64,000 nucleotides of DNA from Peltaster fructicola (lineage: Eukaryota > Ascomycota > Dothideomycetes): the NCBI GenBank assembly GCA_001592805.2, contig CP051141.1, positions 2,108,001-2,172,000 of the forward strand, given 5' to 3'. Shown piece after piece: positions 32,804 to 44,493 of this stretch. The position numbers and the translations under genes were made by a program. The notes beneath the pieces are model-generated. The model searched no databases, was not told where the DNA came from, and was given only the letters and a program-made list of their open reading frames with translations. Each line of letters begins with the position of its first letter. Position 1 is the first letter of the stretch.

Positions 32804-34512
32804 TCAATTGGAGAGCTTGTGCTTGGCCTTGACGCTTGTGGTCACATACTCGGCCTCTGGTGACCATTCCTCCGGTTGAAAGTCAGGGTTGAGGAAATGA
32901 GCGGTGTTGAAGTGTGAGCTAGAGGTCAATGTCAAAACGAGTCGCCGCTGGACACGTTGTGGTACTCACTTTCTGAAGATGCTCGTCTGTAGCGGCATTT
33001 GTGACGTGGCTCGAGCAATGTCCGGTTCGAGCTCCCAGTGCGATGGACGGAATGGACCACCCGAGGCTCCAATCTGCGGGAGACCTGCTTGCAGCATGCT
33101 ATGAGTAGCCGGGCGTATGGTCAATTCTTGTGCAGGGAGGTGATTTGGAGGGAGGGACAGAACGGTCTGGTGAGATGCGTAGGAGCTGTGCTGTGGGATC
33201 ATGGTGGAAGCAGATGCAGACGATGCCGGAGTTGAGATTGCGGTCGCGCATGGCTGGGCTGGAGTTGGTGCTGGAAAGAAGTCACAGACACCTCCGTAGC
33301 TGTTTGACGAGATCCAACCGTGCTGACGGTTAGTCATTGACATTCCTGGAACCATAGTCATGAAGTCGGCAACTGGTAGGTCGAAGACAGGCTCGTTGTA
33401 GGTGTGAGAAGAGATCTGCAGATAGGTCGAAACGGGCGGTGCTGGGATATCCTCGATCTTGTAGAGTATGTCATAGTGGCCGCTGTAAACTATCAGTGAG
33501 TGTCTAGGAAGTTGATACCTCCACATACGGTCTGTACAAGAGCCTGACGCAAGTGTCAGTGTATCCAAGCTGGTCAGAACGAGTGAAGTTGTGAAGATTG
33601 ACCTCAGGACCAGGAGTCAGGTCCAGGTACAGGACTTCGAGGCCAATACCAGCTGGAGCGAGCAGAACATCGTTGAGGGCGCTAAGACCAACGTGATCAA
33701 TCTCGGCGCGGTATGGTAGGACACTCTCGTCGACATAACGATCAATGCTGAGGTCGGGAGTGTAGTTGACGTACTCCTCTGGATGCGTCTTCATCCAGGC
33801 GGCAGTAAGAGTCTGTCAGCAATGTCAGTGTTGTCCTTTAGAACCGGTCGATATTTGAGTAGTACTCTGAGATGTGTGATGACAGCGCTCTCAATATCAT
33901 CCTTGTTGAAACCCTCAAGTAGAGCAGATTCAGCATTGCCAGCTCTAACAGCATCACCGAGAGCTCGCATGAAGTCGAAGAGCACATCGGCGAAGTCTTC
34001 ATAGACCATAGGTGCGTATCCAGCAGAGTTGATGACATTGGACAGTGAACGAAGACGAGCTTCTTGCTCGATCAGCTTGGTGGCATCGTTGTTGAGAATG
34101 AGCTTCTCAAGAAAGGCAAAGCCGATAGCTGTCTCTGTGTCAGTACTGCTGTGAGTGTCCAGCTCTTTTGATTACCTCGCCAGCCACAGCGGCCATCACC
34201 ACGAACGGTCCTGTAATGTGAGAAGGTCTTGGGCAAAGCCTAGTACTGATGAGCAGTGTTCCTCGTTCGTCGCCGACGACATCACTCACAGCTGTCTTTT
34301 GCTGATAGATAGGATCTGCCGTGGCATACTCCTCGGTGATCGCGGTGCTAGGTTGTCTCGTGCTCACAAGTTGTCCCTAAAACCATCGAAAGTCAGCTTT
34401 TGGTGGAGACTATAAACGGTCGATAACTCGCTTTTACTTCTGCTTCCCATCCCTCACTCAACTTCTGCATCTCGGCGAATTCATCTTCGTTCATTTGAGG
34501 CGTGTACGCCAT
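32804..34512 (-). CDS. Otubain (OTU-family deubiquitinase, peptidase C65)
   Basis: Seven exons: 34512..34438, 34376..34290, 34239..34176, 34128..33866, 33812..33529, 33482..32970 and 32918..32804; all junctions keep phase. The catalytic Asp and Cys are in TVRGDGRCGWRAIGFAF, rebuilt across an intron. YATADPIYQQKTAALPKTFSHYR leads into it, HLRTLTAAWMKTHPEEY and EIDHVGLSAL follow, and the catalytic His is in PGHYDILYK. Otubains remove ubiquitin, often K48-linked chains. A Pro/Ser/Gln-rich region of about 150 residues follows the catalytic domain before HFNTAHFLNPDFQPEEW. The N-terminus is uncertain: a His/Gln-rich segment encoded at 34789..34560 may belong to it through an intron ending TTTTAG or a frame change. 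Confidence 0.88.
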
Positions 34513-36874
34513 GTTGTGACAGTGGTGACGAAGAGGTTGATGAGAGATGCCCGCGTGGGCTCGACACGCCTAAAAGGTTCTGATTGAGCGCTGCAGCAGT
34601 AACCGATTGTTGTTGTTGGTGCTGCTGCTCTTGATGGTGTCGATGCTGTTGCTGCTGAACAACCTGCGCGTACTCTGGCTGTGCATACATGCTCATCTGC
34701 ACACTTGGGTAGAACATTGGTGAAGGATGATGAGCTCTTGCTGGTCGCTGAGGCGCGTAGGCAGAGTGACGATGATGATTGATCATCATGTCGACGTCCT
34801 GGCCACGATCCCAGGCTGATGCACCCTCCAGAATATTGTTCGATTGCTGGCAACAGTCGATGGAGTCCTCTCTTGAGCGCTGTCCCTAACAAGCAGGTAA
34901 CAACAACGACGACAACAACACACAACTCCAGAGACCTGGGAGCCAAGACAGCCAACAATGAGGTGTAGCAGGACAGGTGAGTTGCAGATCTGATGGAGAG
35001 TTGCCAAAGGAAACAAAGCCACGGGTTGTAAAGGTCGGTATCGCCTGAGAATGGCCCACGGACAGACGAACAGAACGTTTAAAGGAAGACGCATGGAAAG
35101 GGAGGCTTGCAAGCCTCGTCCACAACGGCGGTTCAACAGTTGCCAGCAGATGCGTCGAACGGGCCTTTCCTTGGATCACAATGCGAAACGAAACAAAAGC
35201 GACACCCTTTCGTGCCCTTGCTGTAGAGTAACCTTCGAGCTCGGCCGGGATCTTGCCTGGATCACCTTTCCACACTATCTCTGCTGCTTCTGCTGCTCAT
35301 CATACTACTACTGCCACTACTACTCATCGAAGCTTCTGTAGACGAGAGTGTTATACATGTCGTCTCTCGAGAATGGACAACCGGAGAGCATGCAGCTTGG
35401 ACGAGCATTGGAACTGCCACACCCGGAGACACACATCGTGTCGACTCCACCCTCCCACACGACGCACACCTACCTCCTGATCAAGTTGGCTCCTCCGCAG
35501 AGTCTCGATTGACGTTGCCTACATTGCACAAAGATCACTTCTGTACACAAGCTTCGCCGTTGCCACGATGATAGACACACCAACAAAGACGACAAGACAT
35601 AGCACTAACTAACGCCTCGACAACCATCAACCTGGATACACTCGTTTGATCGTAATCTCGGAGCACAGGGAACACAAGGCGACCACAGATCGCTTGAGTA
35701 GCAAAGAGCAGTGCTAGGAGAGCGCCGGCCAGAAACAAGCACGATTGACCTCATTACTTCGAACAGGCATATCGATAGGCATAGCTCTGTACACGATCTC
35801 AGTCTCATGTCGACGACTGGAAGAAGACTTGCAAAGTCTACATCCCTGCACACACACGTCAGAAGATTTGCTGCTATGTAGCACAAAGTGGGCGGTACGC
35901 AAAGTCCGATGTGCTGGGTGAACGAATGCCTTCATCGAGTCAGCCACAAGGTCGCGCAAGACCAAGCCCACTCTCGGAGCGAACGCTGTTCCTCGCTAAC
36001 TGTGCTCACAGGCGGATCTGAGGAGCCCGAGTGCTCGTCAGCCCTGGTTCTGACAGGTCGTGATGCTCATGCAATTATCACATCCGGGGAATGTGCCGAC
36101 TCATCGACTTGTCCAAGGATGTTCAGTCAGAGCAGAAGAACAAAAGTGATCAGTCAGTTTTGCACAGGTCCATTGAGCAGTAACAACAAGCTCGAACAAC
36201 GCTTGACGAGTGGAGATGAAGTACATACCCGCGATGCTCGGCATATTCTCGTCTTCTGCAACTCTGCCGTATGGTCTCGTGATCGATCTTCACTTGAATC
36301 ACATCATCCCCCATTTGAAACATTCCATCTGGTTGGACCGAGCTACAAGCTTGCATGAAAGGCACTTCCGTTTGGTAACACATTGGCAAATGCCTTGGCG
36401 ACGCAGAACATGGATCATGCGGAGTGCTCCAGCCGCATTGCAGATCCAAAATCCAGCACGAAGGTTGAGACTAGCAAAGCTTCCTCGAGTCGATACGTTC
36501 ATATAGTCATAAAACCGCCATCATCATAAGCTCTGCTTGCGCAAGAACGAGTCTGGCCCATTTCGTCTGTCGTCTGCTTTCTGCTCCATCGACCGACCCT
36601 CCTCAGCGGTTGCACATAGTGGAGAGCCGAAGAAATCCGCACTGGAAAAGCATGAACACCTTGCGCACAGCAACCCGGTCTCACGGATTCATCAGCGTGA
36701 CGACGAGCACTGCTCTCTTGGACGAGCTGCTCAGGAACAAGGTCGCTCGTCCCTGGCGGCCAGTTGCTTCCATTGCGGCGACGCATCATTCTTGCCACAT
36801 CCCTTCTAGCCTCCCTATCCTACAGGGTACCAGGATTGTTCGAGTTCGCATCTCATGGTATCCGTTCGGTGTGT
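34513..36874. other. 2.4 kb gap between otubain and COP9 subunit 2
   Basis: This is the longest gene-free stretch. The left 280 bp hold a minus-strand His/Gln-rich frame (34789-34481) that may encode the otubain N-terminus. The remainder has open frames of 60-155 codons on both strands, none with recognisable domains, splice structure or biased codons. Trinucleotide-like runs (TACTACTGCCACTACTACTC) lie near 35310-35330. It could hold a long 5' leader or a noncoding transcript; nothing firm is visible. Confidence 0.5.
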
Positions 36875-38531
36875 TCATTTGACGCGGCCTAGCTTCCGTC
36901 TGCCAGCGTTTGAAGCCACACCTCGCATTGACGATGAGTTGGCGTCTGTGATAGGCGCCAGTGCTTGTGAGCCAGCTCCCGATTCTTCGGTCTTGAACCC
37001 TTCGCCTTCATTGAGCACAAGTGTTGCAAGAGATCGTATGGCTGTCGTCCAAGCAGCCACAGCATTCAGTCGATCTGTGTCTGCGCGGCTTTCGATCTCG
37101 ACAGTCCCGGCTTCCTGGTTGATCTTCCCAGCAAGCCTGCCATCCATGATCAGGAAGCAGATGATGTCTTGGACCTCGGGAATTGAGATGTGGAGCCTCT
37201 TTGCAATCAAGTCTAGACGGAACCTGGTGTATGGCGCGACCAACTTGACGACTGCCTTCGTACGCATATTGCGGGTCACTTCATCGATGTTCTCCGCTAT
37301 GAAGGGATCTGATAGTAGGTCCTTGTTCTTGCTCAGAATGTTCTCGTATTGATTGATGTCGTCTCGTTGGTATGCGTCGACTAATTCGGTCATTGCAGCA
37401 ATTCGTGGATCGTTGCGGTATGGCTTCGTCTCCTGCGAGTCAAACGGGTTGATGTCTGAACCCATGAGCATTGTCGTAAGCACGAGGTACTTCAGCACCT
37501 GTATACGCTGAAGAGAGCCAGCTTCGTCGTAATTTCTGAATGATTCGAAAAAGTCGCTCTGAGCTGCCTCCCAATTTTCTGCTTGTTGTCAGTGAGACCT
37601 GGAAAGTAAGCATGTGATACTCACCTTCGCTCATGTGCATCTTGCCACCACACTCACGGATGATGCCCATGATCTTGGGATGTGGCACGGCTGATCGTAC
37701 AGCCAGGGCACGCTGGTAGAGGCTCTGCGATGTTCGGTCAGTCAAGCTGTAGCTTTAATCAAATCCGAACAAACCTTCAGACGCTTGTTGTTGCGAGTCT
37801 CAGCATACATCTGGATCTCCAATGCATATGCCTCCATCGAGTATGTGCCTTTGCTGGAGTCTTCTCGTCCTTCCGTATTCTGGCATGCCTTATGTATCTC
37901 GCGAACCTTCTCTGTCAGTCGCTGGTAGTCTTTCTGTGCCAACCAGTATCTGGCAAGCTTGGTATTCGTCGATAGCCATAATCTATCGTTGTTCGTGGCT
38001 TGTAGCGAGTCGAGTGTCTTAGAGTAGATCTGCTCCATGCAAGCATTTGCAGCTTGATCTTCTGCATTCTTCTCGATGAAGTCGAGCATGTTATTGATCG
38101 ACTTTTCTGAGTAGTTCCGTGTGACTGCTGACTTGACATACGTGAGAAGCTCTGTGTAGTGCTCGAGTGCCTGGAAGGTCAGTAGAGCCATGGCAAATAT
38201 GCTTCACTACGAACCTTCTCGTACATGCCCAGCTTGAACTCCAGCTTGATAGCTTGTTTGAGTCCTTTGAAGCCCCAATCGCCCTTCTCTTCTTCTAGTG
38301 CTGGCACTCCTAAGAACTCTTCGATGGCTTCTTCTGGCGCATCTGCCTTCATCTGCTTCGCATTGTAGTATTTGTTTTCAACGTCAACATCGCCGCCTTG
38401 ATCGGCATCGTCATCGTCCTCGTACTCGAAGTCGTAGCTGTGTCATTATCAGACTCGATTATGTCGCAGGAATGTCGCACATCATACTTCTCGTCGTCGG
38501 ATGCTTGCATGAAATCATCGTCGTCAGACAT
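36875..38531 (-). CDS. csnB: COP9 signalosome subunit 2 (CSN2)
   Basis: Exons 38531..38488, 38437..38215, 38170..37775, 37724..37625 and 37578..36875 give 488 aa. The acidic N-terminus [25 protein letters not shown] is followed by [23 protein letters not shown] and [56 protein letters not shown] domain occupies the C-terminal third ([64 protein letters not shown]). CSN2 is a scaffold of the deneddylase that trims NEDD8 from cullins. It is head to head with CWC25 (289 bp). Confidence 0.95.
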
Positions 38532-38820
38532 CGTGCTGATGGCTACGTGCTTGCGCTTTTCGTGTGAGCGCTATGCGCTGTGATGTATGTGTATGGTAGG
38601 CAATTCGTATTGATCGTGAGTGAGCGCCGTAAGTGCTGCTCGCCCTTCACATGCGCTCGCGAGAGATGATGCTGTTTCGAAGCATGGACCTCGTGGAGAT
38701 AATTAAGCGCGAACCGCCAGTACCCAGGGTTAGACTAGCCGCCACCTTGACTGGGCAACTTCTACTTTACACGAGCACGAGTTCTTGTATCGACCGAATC
38801 ACTCTTGCACCGCGATCACA
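38532..38820. promoter_or_regulatory. Divergent promoter between CSN2 and CWC25
   Basis: 289 bp between outward-facing starts; no elements I can name with confidence. Confidence 0.5.
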
Positions 38821-40119
38821 ATGGGAGGCGATCTCAATTTGAAGAAGTCATGGCACCCGCTGCTGATGTCAAATCAAAAGCGGGTCTGGGAAGAAGAGAA
38901 GAAAGCACTTGACGAGCGCAAGAAGACCGAGCAAGTCTTGAAAGAGCGTGCGGAAGAGCGAGCTTTGCAAGAGCTGGAACGGCTGCAAGAGGCAGCTGGA
39001 GGCAAGAAGCGAGTCGATCGTGTGGACTGGATGTACAGTGGACCTGGATCGAGCGCTGCAGGCGTTGGTGGTGGTGTCTCAGAGGAGATGGAGGGCTATT
39101 TACTGGGCAAGCGACGGCTCGATGGACTTGTGAAGCGCAACGAAACCGAGGCCGTGAAGAAGGACGGTGAAGGCGACGCATTTATGGCCCTCAACTCGAA
39201 CGCCAATTCCGTTAGAGATACTGCAGCGAAAGTAGCCAACGATCCAATGCTTGCAATCAAGAGACAAGAGCAAGCAGCTTACGAGGCCATGATGAGCGAC
39301 CCTGTACGACGACAGCAATTGATGCAGGCGGCGAATATTGAAGTAGACAACAAGAAGGACGACCGACATCGCAGCCACAGACACAGACACCGAGATCGAG
39401 ACGATGATCGCCATCGCAGTCACAGACACAAGCGAGCGCGTTACGACGACGACGAACAAGAAGATGGCGAGCGCCGACGCAGACATCGCGATAGGCATGT
39501 TAGATCGCCATCTCCATACCGAAGGCGGTCAAACGAAAGGCGCCGCGATGACAGCAGACGACGAGACGATAGCACCAACCGTGATGACAATAAACGGCGA
39601 GACGATTACAGACGTCGCAGTGGTAGCAGACGACGAGATGACAGCACGCGACGGTCTAGACGACAGCGCGATCGCAGCCGAAGCAGATCTCCACCACCAC
39701 GAAGGCAGCGAGATGATCACAGGCGCGACTCATACCCAAGTCCACGACGATCAGGCTCATCTCGCTCAAGATCACCATATCATGCACCGAGACGAGACGA
39801 TCGTAGTGACAAACGGCACAACTCACGCGAGCGAAGACCAGAACGACAGTCCTCCTATCGTTCGCCGCCCGATACACAGCGCGAGGAGGAAGAGCGACAG
39901 AAGCGACTTGCAGCAATGCAGGCGAATGCCACTGAGCTTGAGAGTGATCGTAAAGCACGTCTTGCAGACCTCGATGATAGGGAAGCCAAGCGACGAGACG
40001 AGGATGATCGAGTCAGATCCACCAAAGGACACTTCATTGGGGGCATTCGAGACCAGGCCATGACTGTCGATGCAGCTGTACGGCTGCAACGTGGCCGTGC
40101 AGGAGAGGAGGATGACTGA
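38821..40119 (+). CDS. CWC25: Pre-mRNA splicing factor CWC25
   Basis: Single exon, 432 aa. The start [38 protein letters not shown] is the Cir_N-type N-terminus of CWC25, followed by [21 protein letters not shown], the second conserved block. From about residue 185 the protein becomes an Arg/Asp/Ser/His-rich (RS-like) region, ending [27 protein letters not shown]25 joins the activated spliceosome and promotes the first transesterification. The RS region is longer than in budding yeast and is typical of Pezizomycotina. Long open frames in other phases across this repeat region are composition effects. Confidence 0.92.
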   Translation: MGGDLNLKKSWHPLLMSNQKRVWEEEKKALDERKKTEQVLKERAEERALQELERLQEAAGGKKRVDRVDWMYSGPGSSAAGVGGGVSEEMEGYLLGKRRLDGLVKRNETEAVKKDGEGDAFMALNSNANSVRDTAAKVANDPMLAIKRQEQAAYEAMMSDPVRRQQLMQAANIEVDNKKDDRHRSHRHRHRDRDDDRHRSHRHKRARYDDDEQEDGERRRRHRDRHVRSPSPYRRRSNERRRDDSRRRDDSTNRDDNKRRDDYRRRSGSRRRDDSTRRSRRQRDRSRSRSPPPRRQRDDHRRDSYPSPRRSGSSRSRSPYHAPRRDDRSDKRHNSRERRPERQSSYRSPPDTQREEEERQKRLAAMQANATELESDRKARLADLDDREAKRRDEDDRVRSTKGHFIGGIRDQAMTVDAAVRLQRGRAGEEDD

Positions 40120-40629
40120 GGTATCGCAGCTCAGGCTGTAAGCAAGCATTGCTCATCTAGAACAAGGAATACATAATGTACCTGATTGAGGCACTGCGCC
40201 ACGCGGCATTGCCCGCCGCTTCCAGTATAGCAACACGCTGATTTGTTATGCACACGAATTGGCTTTGGTTCACCTAAGGCCAAACCTTCGAGCCTCGAAG
40301 CTTTCCACTGTCCAGAGATCCGGATATCTCTTAGCGTTCTCTTGCTACCAACGATTCATTCCTTTACTTCTCCCATCTGTCTCAGCACCACTTCCTCAAC
40401 ATTTTCCGCGCATACCAGACTCCAGCTTGTCCGGATCGTCGCACAGCAGAGATCCCGAGGCGTGCATTTAGTTGAGCGCGGTAGCTCTGGGGCTGGTTCA
40501 ATATCCTTCCCGTCTGACAACAGCCGCGACAGCACCTCCGTCGGTGTCGCTCCCAGGCACAGTTCCTCACCAAGATTGTCCAAGGAGTGTCGTCAGTCAA
40601 ACACAGCACCACTACTTGTACTCGCAACA
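40120..40629. other. Intergenic between CWC25 and RHO3
   Basis: 510 bp; the RHO3 5' leader is C/T-rich (40330-40450). The frame in line with the RHO3 ATG stays open upstream to 40243, but conservation of [10 protein letters not shown] marks the true start. Confidence 0.5.
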
Positions 40630-41333
40630 ATGGGACTCTGTGGAGGCACGAAGACTGTCCGCCGGAAGCTGGTCTTGCTGTGAGCAGTCAATGCCATGAC
40701 GATCGCGCGACAATGCTGACTATGCTCTAGAGGAGACGGAGCCTGCGGAAAGACGTCGCTGCTGAATGTGTTCACTCGAGGATACTTCCCGACTGTTTAG
40801 TAAGCCCTCTATCTAGTCTTCACGTCATTGTCCAAGCTGACCACGACCGTAGCGAGCCTACAGTCTTCGAGAACTACGTCCACGACATCTTCATCGATAA
40901 CACCCACGTCGAGCTTTCACTGTGGGACACTGCAGGACAAGAAGAATTCGACCGATTGCGATCACTCAGTTACGATGACACCCACGCAATCATGCTCTGC
41001 TTCAGCGTCGACTCGCCGCACTCGCTCGAGAACGTGGAATCGAAATGGGTAGCGGAAATTGCGGAGAATTGTCCAGGTGTCAAGCTGGTGTTGGTTGCAC
41101 TCAAGTGTGATCTGAGGGAACAAGACGCAGACGAACCATCAGAAGCTAAGGGTCCTCTGATCGACTACAAGCAAGGATTGGCAGTCGCCGAACGCATAAA
41201 AGCATTGAGGTACCTCGAATGCTCGGCCATGAAGAACAGAGGTGTCAACGAGGCCTTCACAGAAGCTGCTCGAGTTGCGCTCACTGTCAAGAGTGCCAAG
41301 GCCGACAAGCAGACCGGTTGTGCTGTGATGTAG
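40630..41333 (+). CDS. rho3: Rho3-type small GTPase
   Basis: Exons 40630..40679, 40731..40799 and 40853..41333 give 199 aa. The N-terminus [48 protein letters not shown] contains the P-loop at residues 18-26 and the Rho effector loop. WDTAGQEEFDRLR, the ALKCDL base-specificity motif (a Rho3 variant of TKLDL) and ECSAMKNRGV follow. The protein ends CAVM, a CAAX box predicted to be farnesylated. Rho3 controls polarised exocytosis and actin with the exocyst and formins. An RGD1-type RhoGAP, whose yeast relative acts on Rho3 and Rho4, lies 10 kb away. Confidence 0.94.
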
Positions 41334-41842
41334 TTGGCATCCTCACCAGCGCACTTCACACCTCATCGCATCCTTGACCATATACCCGCGAAGGAGCAAG
41401 GGCGAATCATAAGACTGAATGTTTCAGCTGGCGTTTATGGAGGCATTGTTGATCTGAATCCGAAGGTACATATTGTTAGCAAGGAGGCAGGAGGAGCAGC
41501 AAATTGTTCATGTAATCACTCTAGTTCTCATCCGTATTGATTGCTCGAACTCTGTACGTTCATAGTCAATGCGGTCTGGTTTGTATCGCATGCACACATC
41601 ATCATTGAGTGAAGCATTGACCAGTTCACAGACTGAGGTACAGTAGTGGCTTGCGGGGACATCACATGAGACAAGACGAGGCGTCAGGACTTCGTCCTTC
41701 TGCACACTTCGACCGCACTTCGCTTCTTCCTTTCCATGCTTGCTCTTCTCTCGCTGGTCGTCTCGGCGACACTCGAATCTGATCTTTGTTGGTCTGCACT
41801 GAAGCGTTCGTCATCCGCTCAGCCTCGGTCGCCTTGACAGAC
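41334..41842. other. Intergenic between RHO3 and the PA-RING gene
   Basis: 509 bp. No gene seen; the frame of the next gene is open upstream from 41786, but the ATG at 41843 starts the signal sequence. Confidence 0.5.
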
Positions 41843-44157
41843 ATGCGACCTCTTCGACTCCTGTTATCTTTGCTTGCGTGCGTTCTTGCTTTCACTCTAC
41901 TTCTATATCATGGCCTTGTGCAGTCGAGTTCCTCTGGCGAATACCAGAGCATGGGTGCATACTTCTCGCCATCCCTCTTTCCGCAATCTGCGGTCATCAG
42001 CTTGACCGACGATAACTCCACCTTCTTCCTTGCCAGACCTGCAGCGTTTGGTCCCCTACTACCAGTCAAGAGTTTGAGCGGACAACTGTGGATCGGCAGC
42101 GGTTTTGGCGATGATAATCTGGGTCGTAATAGCCCAAGCAGCAATGTCGAAGGAGAGCTTGGTTGCAGCGATGTGCCGGGATGGAGCGATTCCGAGTCTC
42201 GTGTAGAAGCTATCAAGCAAGGTATCTCAGGCAAGGACCGAGTGGACGCGGGCGGACCGCATGTGGGAGCTGCTGAAGCTACCGTTTCCACAGATGGTAT
42301 CAAATCCGACGATGGTACAGACGACCACATCCTTGCGTCATCAGGTGGTGCCGGCAAACGCAAAAACAAGGATCGTAAAGGCACCAAGTCATCACACGCT
42401 GATATTCAATCACTACAAGAGAGCGCAGAGATTGCTGGGAAGATTGTGCTGCTCAGTCGAGGTGGCTGTGGGTTTTTGGACAAGGTCAAGTGGGCACAAA
42501 GGAGAGGCGCCGTTGCGGTCATCATAGGAGACGACATCAGAGGTGGGCCTCTGGTGACTATGTACGCACGAGGCGACACTTCAAACGTGACCATATCCGC
42601 CCTGTTCACAAGTCACACCACAGCTCATCTGCTGTCAAGTCTTATGCCTCTCGGCAACAAAACCACTATCAATCCTGAGGATGCCAACCGTCTGGGAGTG
42701 GCTCTTGGAGATGGTGCCAAGACGGTTAAGAAAGTCAAGCAGAACGTTAGGCCGAAGGTCAAAGCCGCCAAGGAGAAGGCTCCAGTTGCACCGGAAACCA
42801 AAGTTGCCGAAGCACAGCAAGTTGCCAAGGAAGAATCGATGAAACAAGATACGAAACGTGACGTTGAGGGCTCTGGCTGGTTCTGGTCCATGTTTGGCAC
42901 TGCAGGTAGCGGTAGTCAAAGGCCGCCGAAGTCTACTAACGTCGACTGGGTTATGCAGAAGGACTTCGATGAGAAGGAGGGTGTAGCAACCAAGAAGACC
43001 AAGTCAGACACCAAACAACAGAAACCATCCGATGATAGCTTCAAAATTGGAGTGCATGACTGGCGAGATCCAGATCTTGTGGCAGCTCAGAAGGAGCTCA
43101 TGACGGATCAAAAGACTGACAGTAAGAAAGCTCAGACGAACAAAGTTGTCGACAGTCCGGCTTCTGGGAAAACGAGCAGCGTCAGGAGCAGCAACGCCAA
43201 GAGAAGTACACCAGGGAAGGCATCTTCAAACAGAAAATCGAAGACTTGGCTGAGCCGTCTTGTGCATGGCGACTGGCAAGAGTCCAAGCCCGCTCCGATT
43301 TCGAGCGCCAACATCATCGAGGCAGCGCAGCCAGTGTCTAACCCAGTGCACATGCACGACATACACATCCCAGGTGCCATGTATGATGAGCCGACCGAGC
43401 ACGACGGGCTCTGGATCACATTGACACCAACGTCAATGTCGAGTTCGCCATTCTTCGACACCCTGCTTGTGTTGGTGGTCTCTCCTTTGGTCACGCTGAC
43501 TGTGGTGTATGCATTACTTCTACTCCGCTCACGCATCCGGCGTCGGAGATGGCGAGCTCCTAAGAGTGTTGTCGAACGTTTACCAGTGAGGACATATCAG
43601 ACAATGACAAGCTCGCCTACCTCATCCACTACATCGGCTGTCTCGACGCCAGCGACAGCTAACACACCATTGTTGTCTGCAAGCTCCCCACGCACGATTC
43701 GACCACGACCACGGTCGAGGACAGATTCGCAGGTCCCAGCACACGCCAGCTCATCATCGCAGTCTCTTGAGCAGGAAGAAGAGAAGCGTGATGCAGGCCT
43801 GTCAGAATGGAGACGAAAGTATGGCGGAAAGCAGAAAGAGTGTGTGATTTGTCTTGAGGAATACATCGATGGTGTCAGTCGCATCATGCGCTCTGCCCTG
43901 TGGCCATGACTTCCATCGCTTCTTGCGTTTCGCCCTGGCTCACTACCCGTCGGCGGACGTGTCCAATTTGCAAGAGTGATGTGGTCAGATCACTGGCAAG
44001 ATCACAAGGTTCCTCATCGTTCATGTCTCAGAACATCGAAGAGGTCGAGGAAGCTGATGTTCAAGAGCAGGCAGCCCTGCTTACCAACGACGACCCTGAT
44101 TCTCAACGACCGATCAGCAGAGACGATGAGGCACTCGAAGACCTCGAGCGAGGATAG
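41843..44157 (+). CDS. PA-domain transmembrane RING-type E3 ligase, RING split by two +1 frame breaks
   Basis: MRPLRLLLSLLACVLAFTLLLYHG is a signal peptide or anchor. A protease-associated domain follows (IAGKIVLLSRGGCGFLDKVKWAQRRGAVAVIIGDD, then TISALFTSHTTAHLL). Next come a long Lys/Ser-rich region and a membrane segment (FFDTLLVLVVSPLVTLTVVYALLLL) with a basic stop. The RING begins CVICLEEY at about 43840. Its LPCGHDFH and FCVSPWLTTRRRTCPICKSDVV parts lie in two successively shifted frames, each +1, within about 45 bp (near 43892-43895 and 43919-43923). No GT-AG intron can explain this, because there is no acceptor in the interval. The family (PA-TM-RING) ubiquitinates membrane cargo in the endosome/Golgi/vacuole. 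The tail is acidic. Confidence 0.82.
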
Positions 44158-44493
44158 ACAGCGCATATCAGTCATAGAATATTGAATGCATTGAGTACGA
44201 TGACGTTGCTCGTGAAGTGTCGTGAAACTGCCACCACTTTCGACTTCCACAATCAGACTTTCTTGTGTCCTGATTTACAACATCGAGACACACGATATTG
44301 TTCACGATTCAAGCCCAGCCTATACTCGCTCAAAAATCTACACTTCGTGTCCTCCACGCGTAAGTCAACGAGGCAACAAGATTTCTTCCGTAGAAGCTTC
44401 TTTTCTAAGCCCACATTCTGTCGTTGTAACGCTCCGAATTGAATCACACCCAGCTCAACTGTCTGAACCATTTTCTTTTGAGCAGAAAACAAC
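44158..44493. other. Intergenic between the RING gene and PLP2
   Basis: 336 bp; holds the PLP2 promoter. The 5' leader is A/T- and C-rich, with no additional gene. Confidence 0.5.

Noticed and set aside
34786-35275. Reverse-strand frames upstream of otubain as separate genes
   Set aside because: They overlap each other in different frames, have no domains and no splice consensus, and fit leader or promoter sequence better.
39404-40063. 219-codon open frame overlapping CWC25 in another phase
   Set aside because: It runs through the Arg/Asp-rich repeat region, where biased codons remove stops in all phases; CWC25 itself matches its family end to end.
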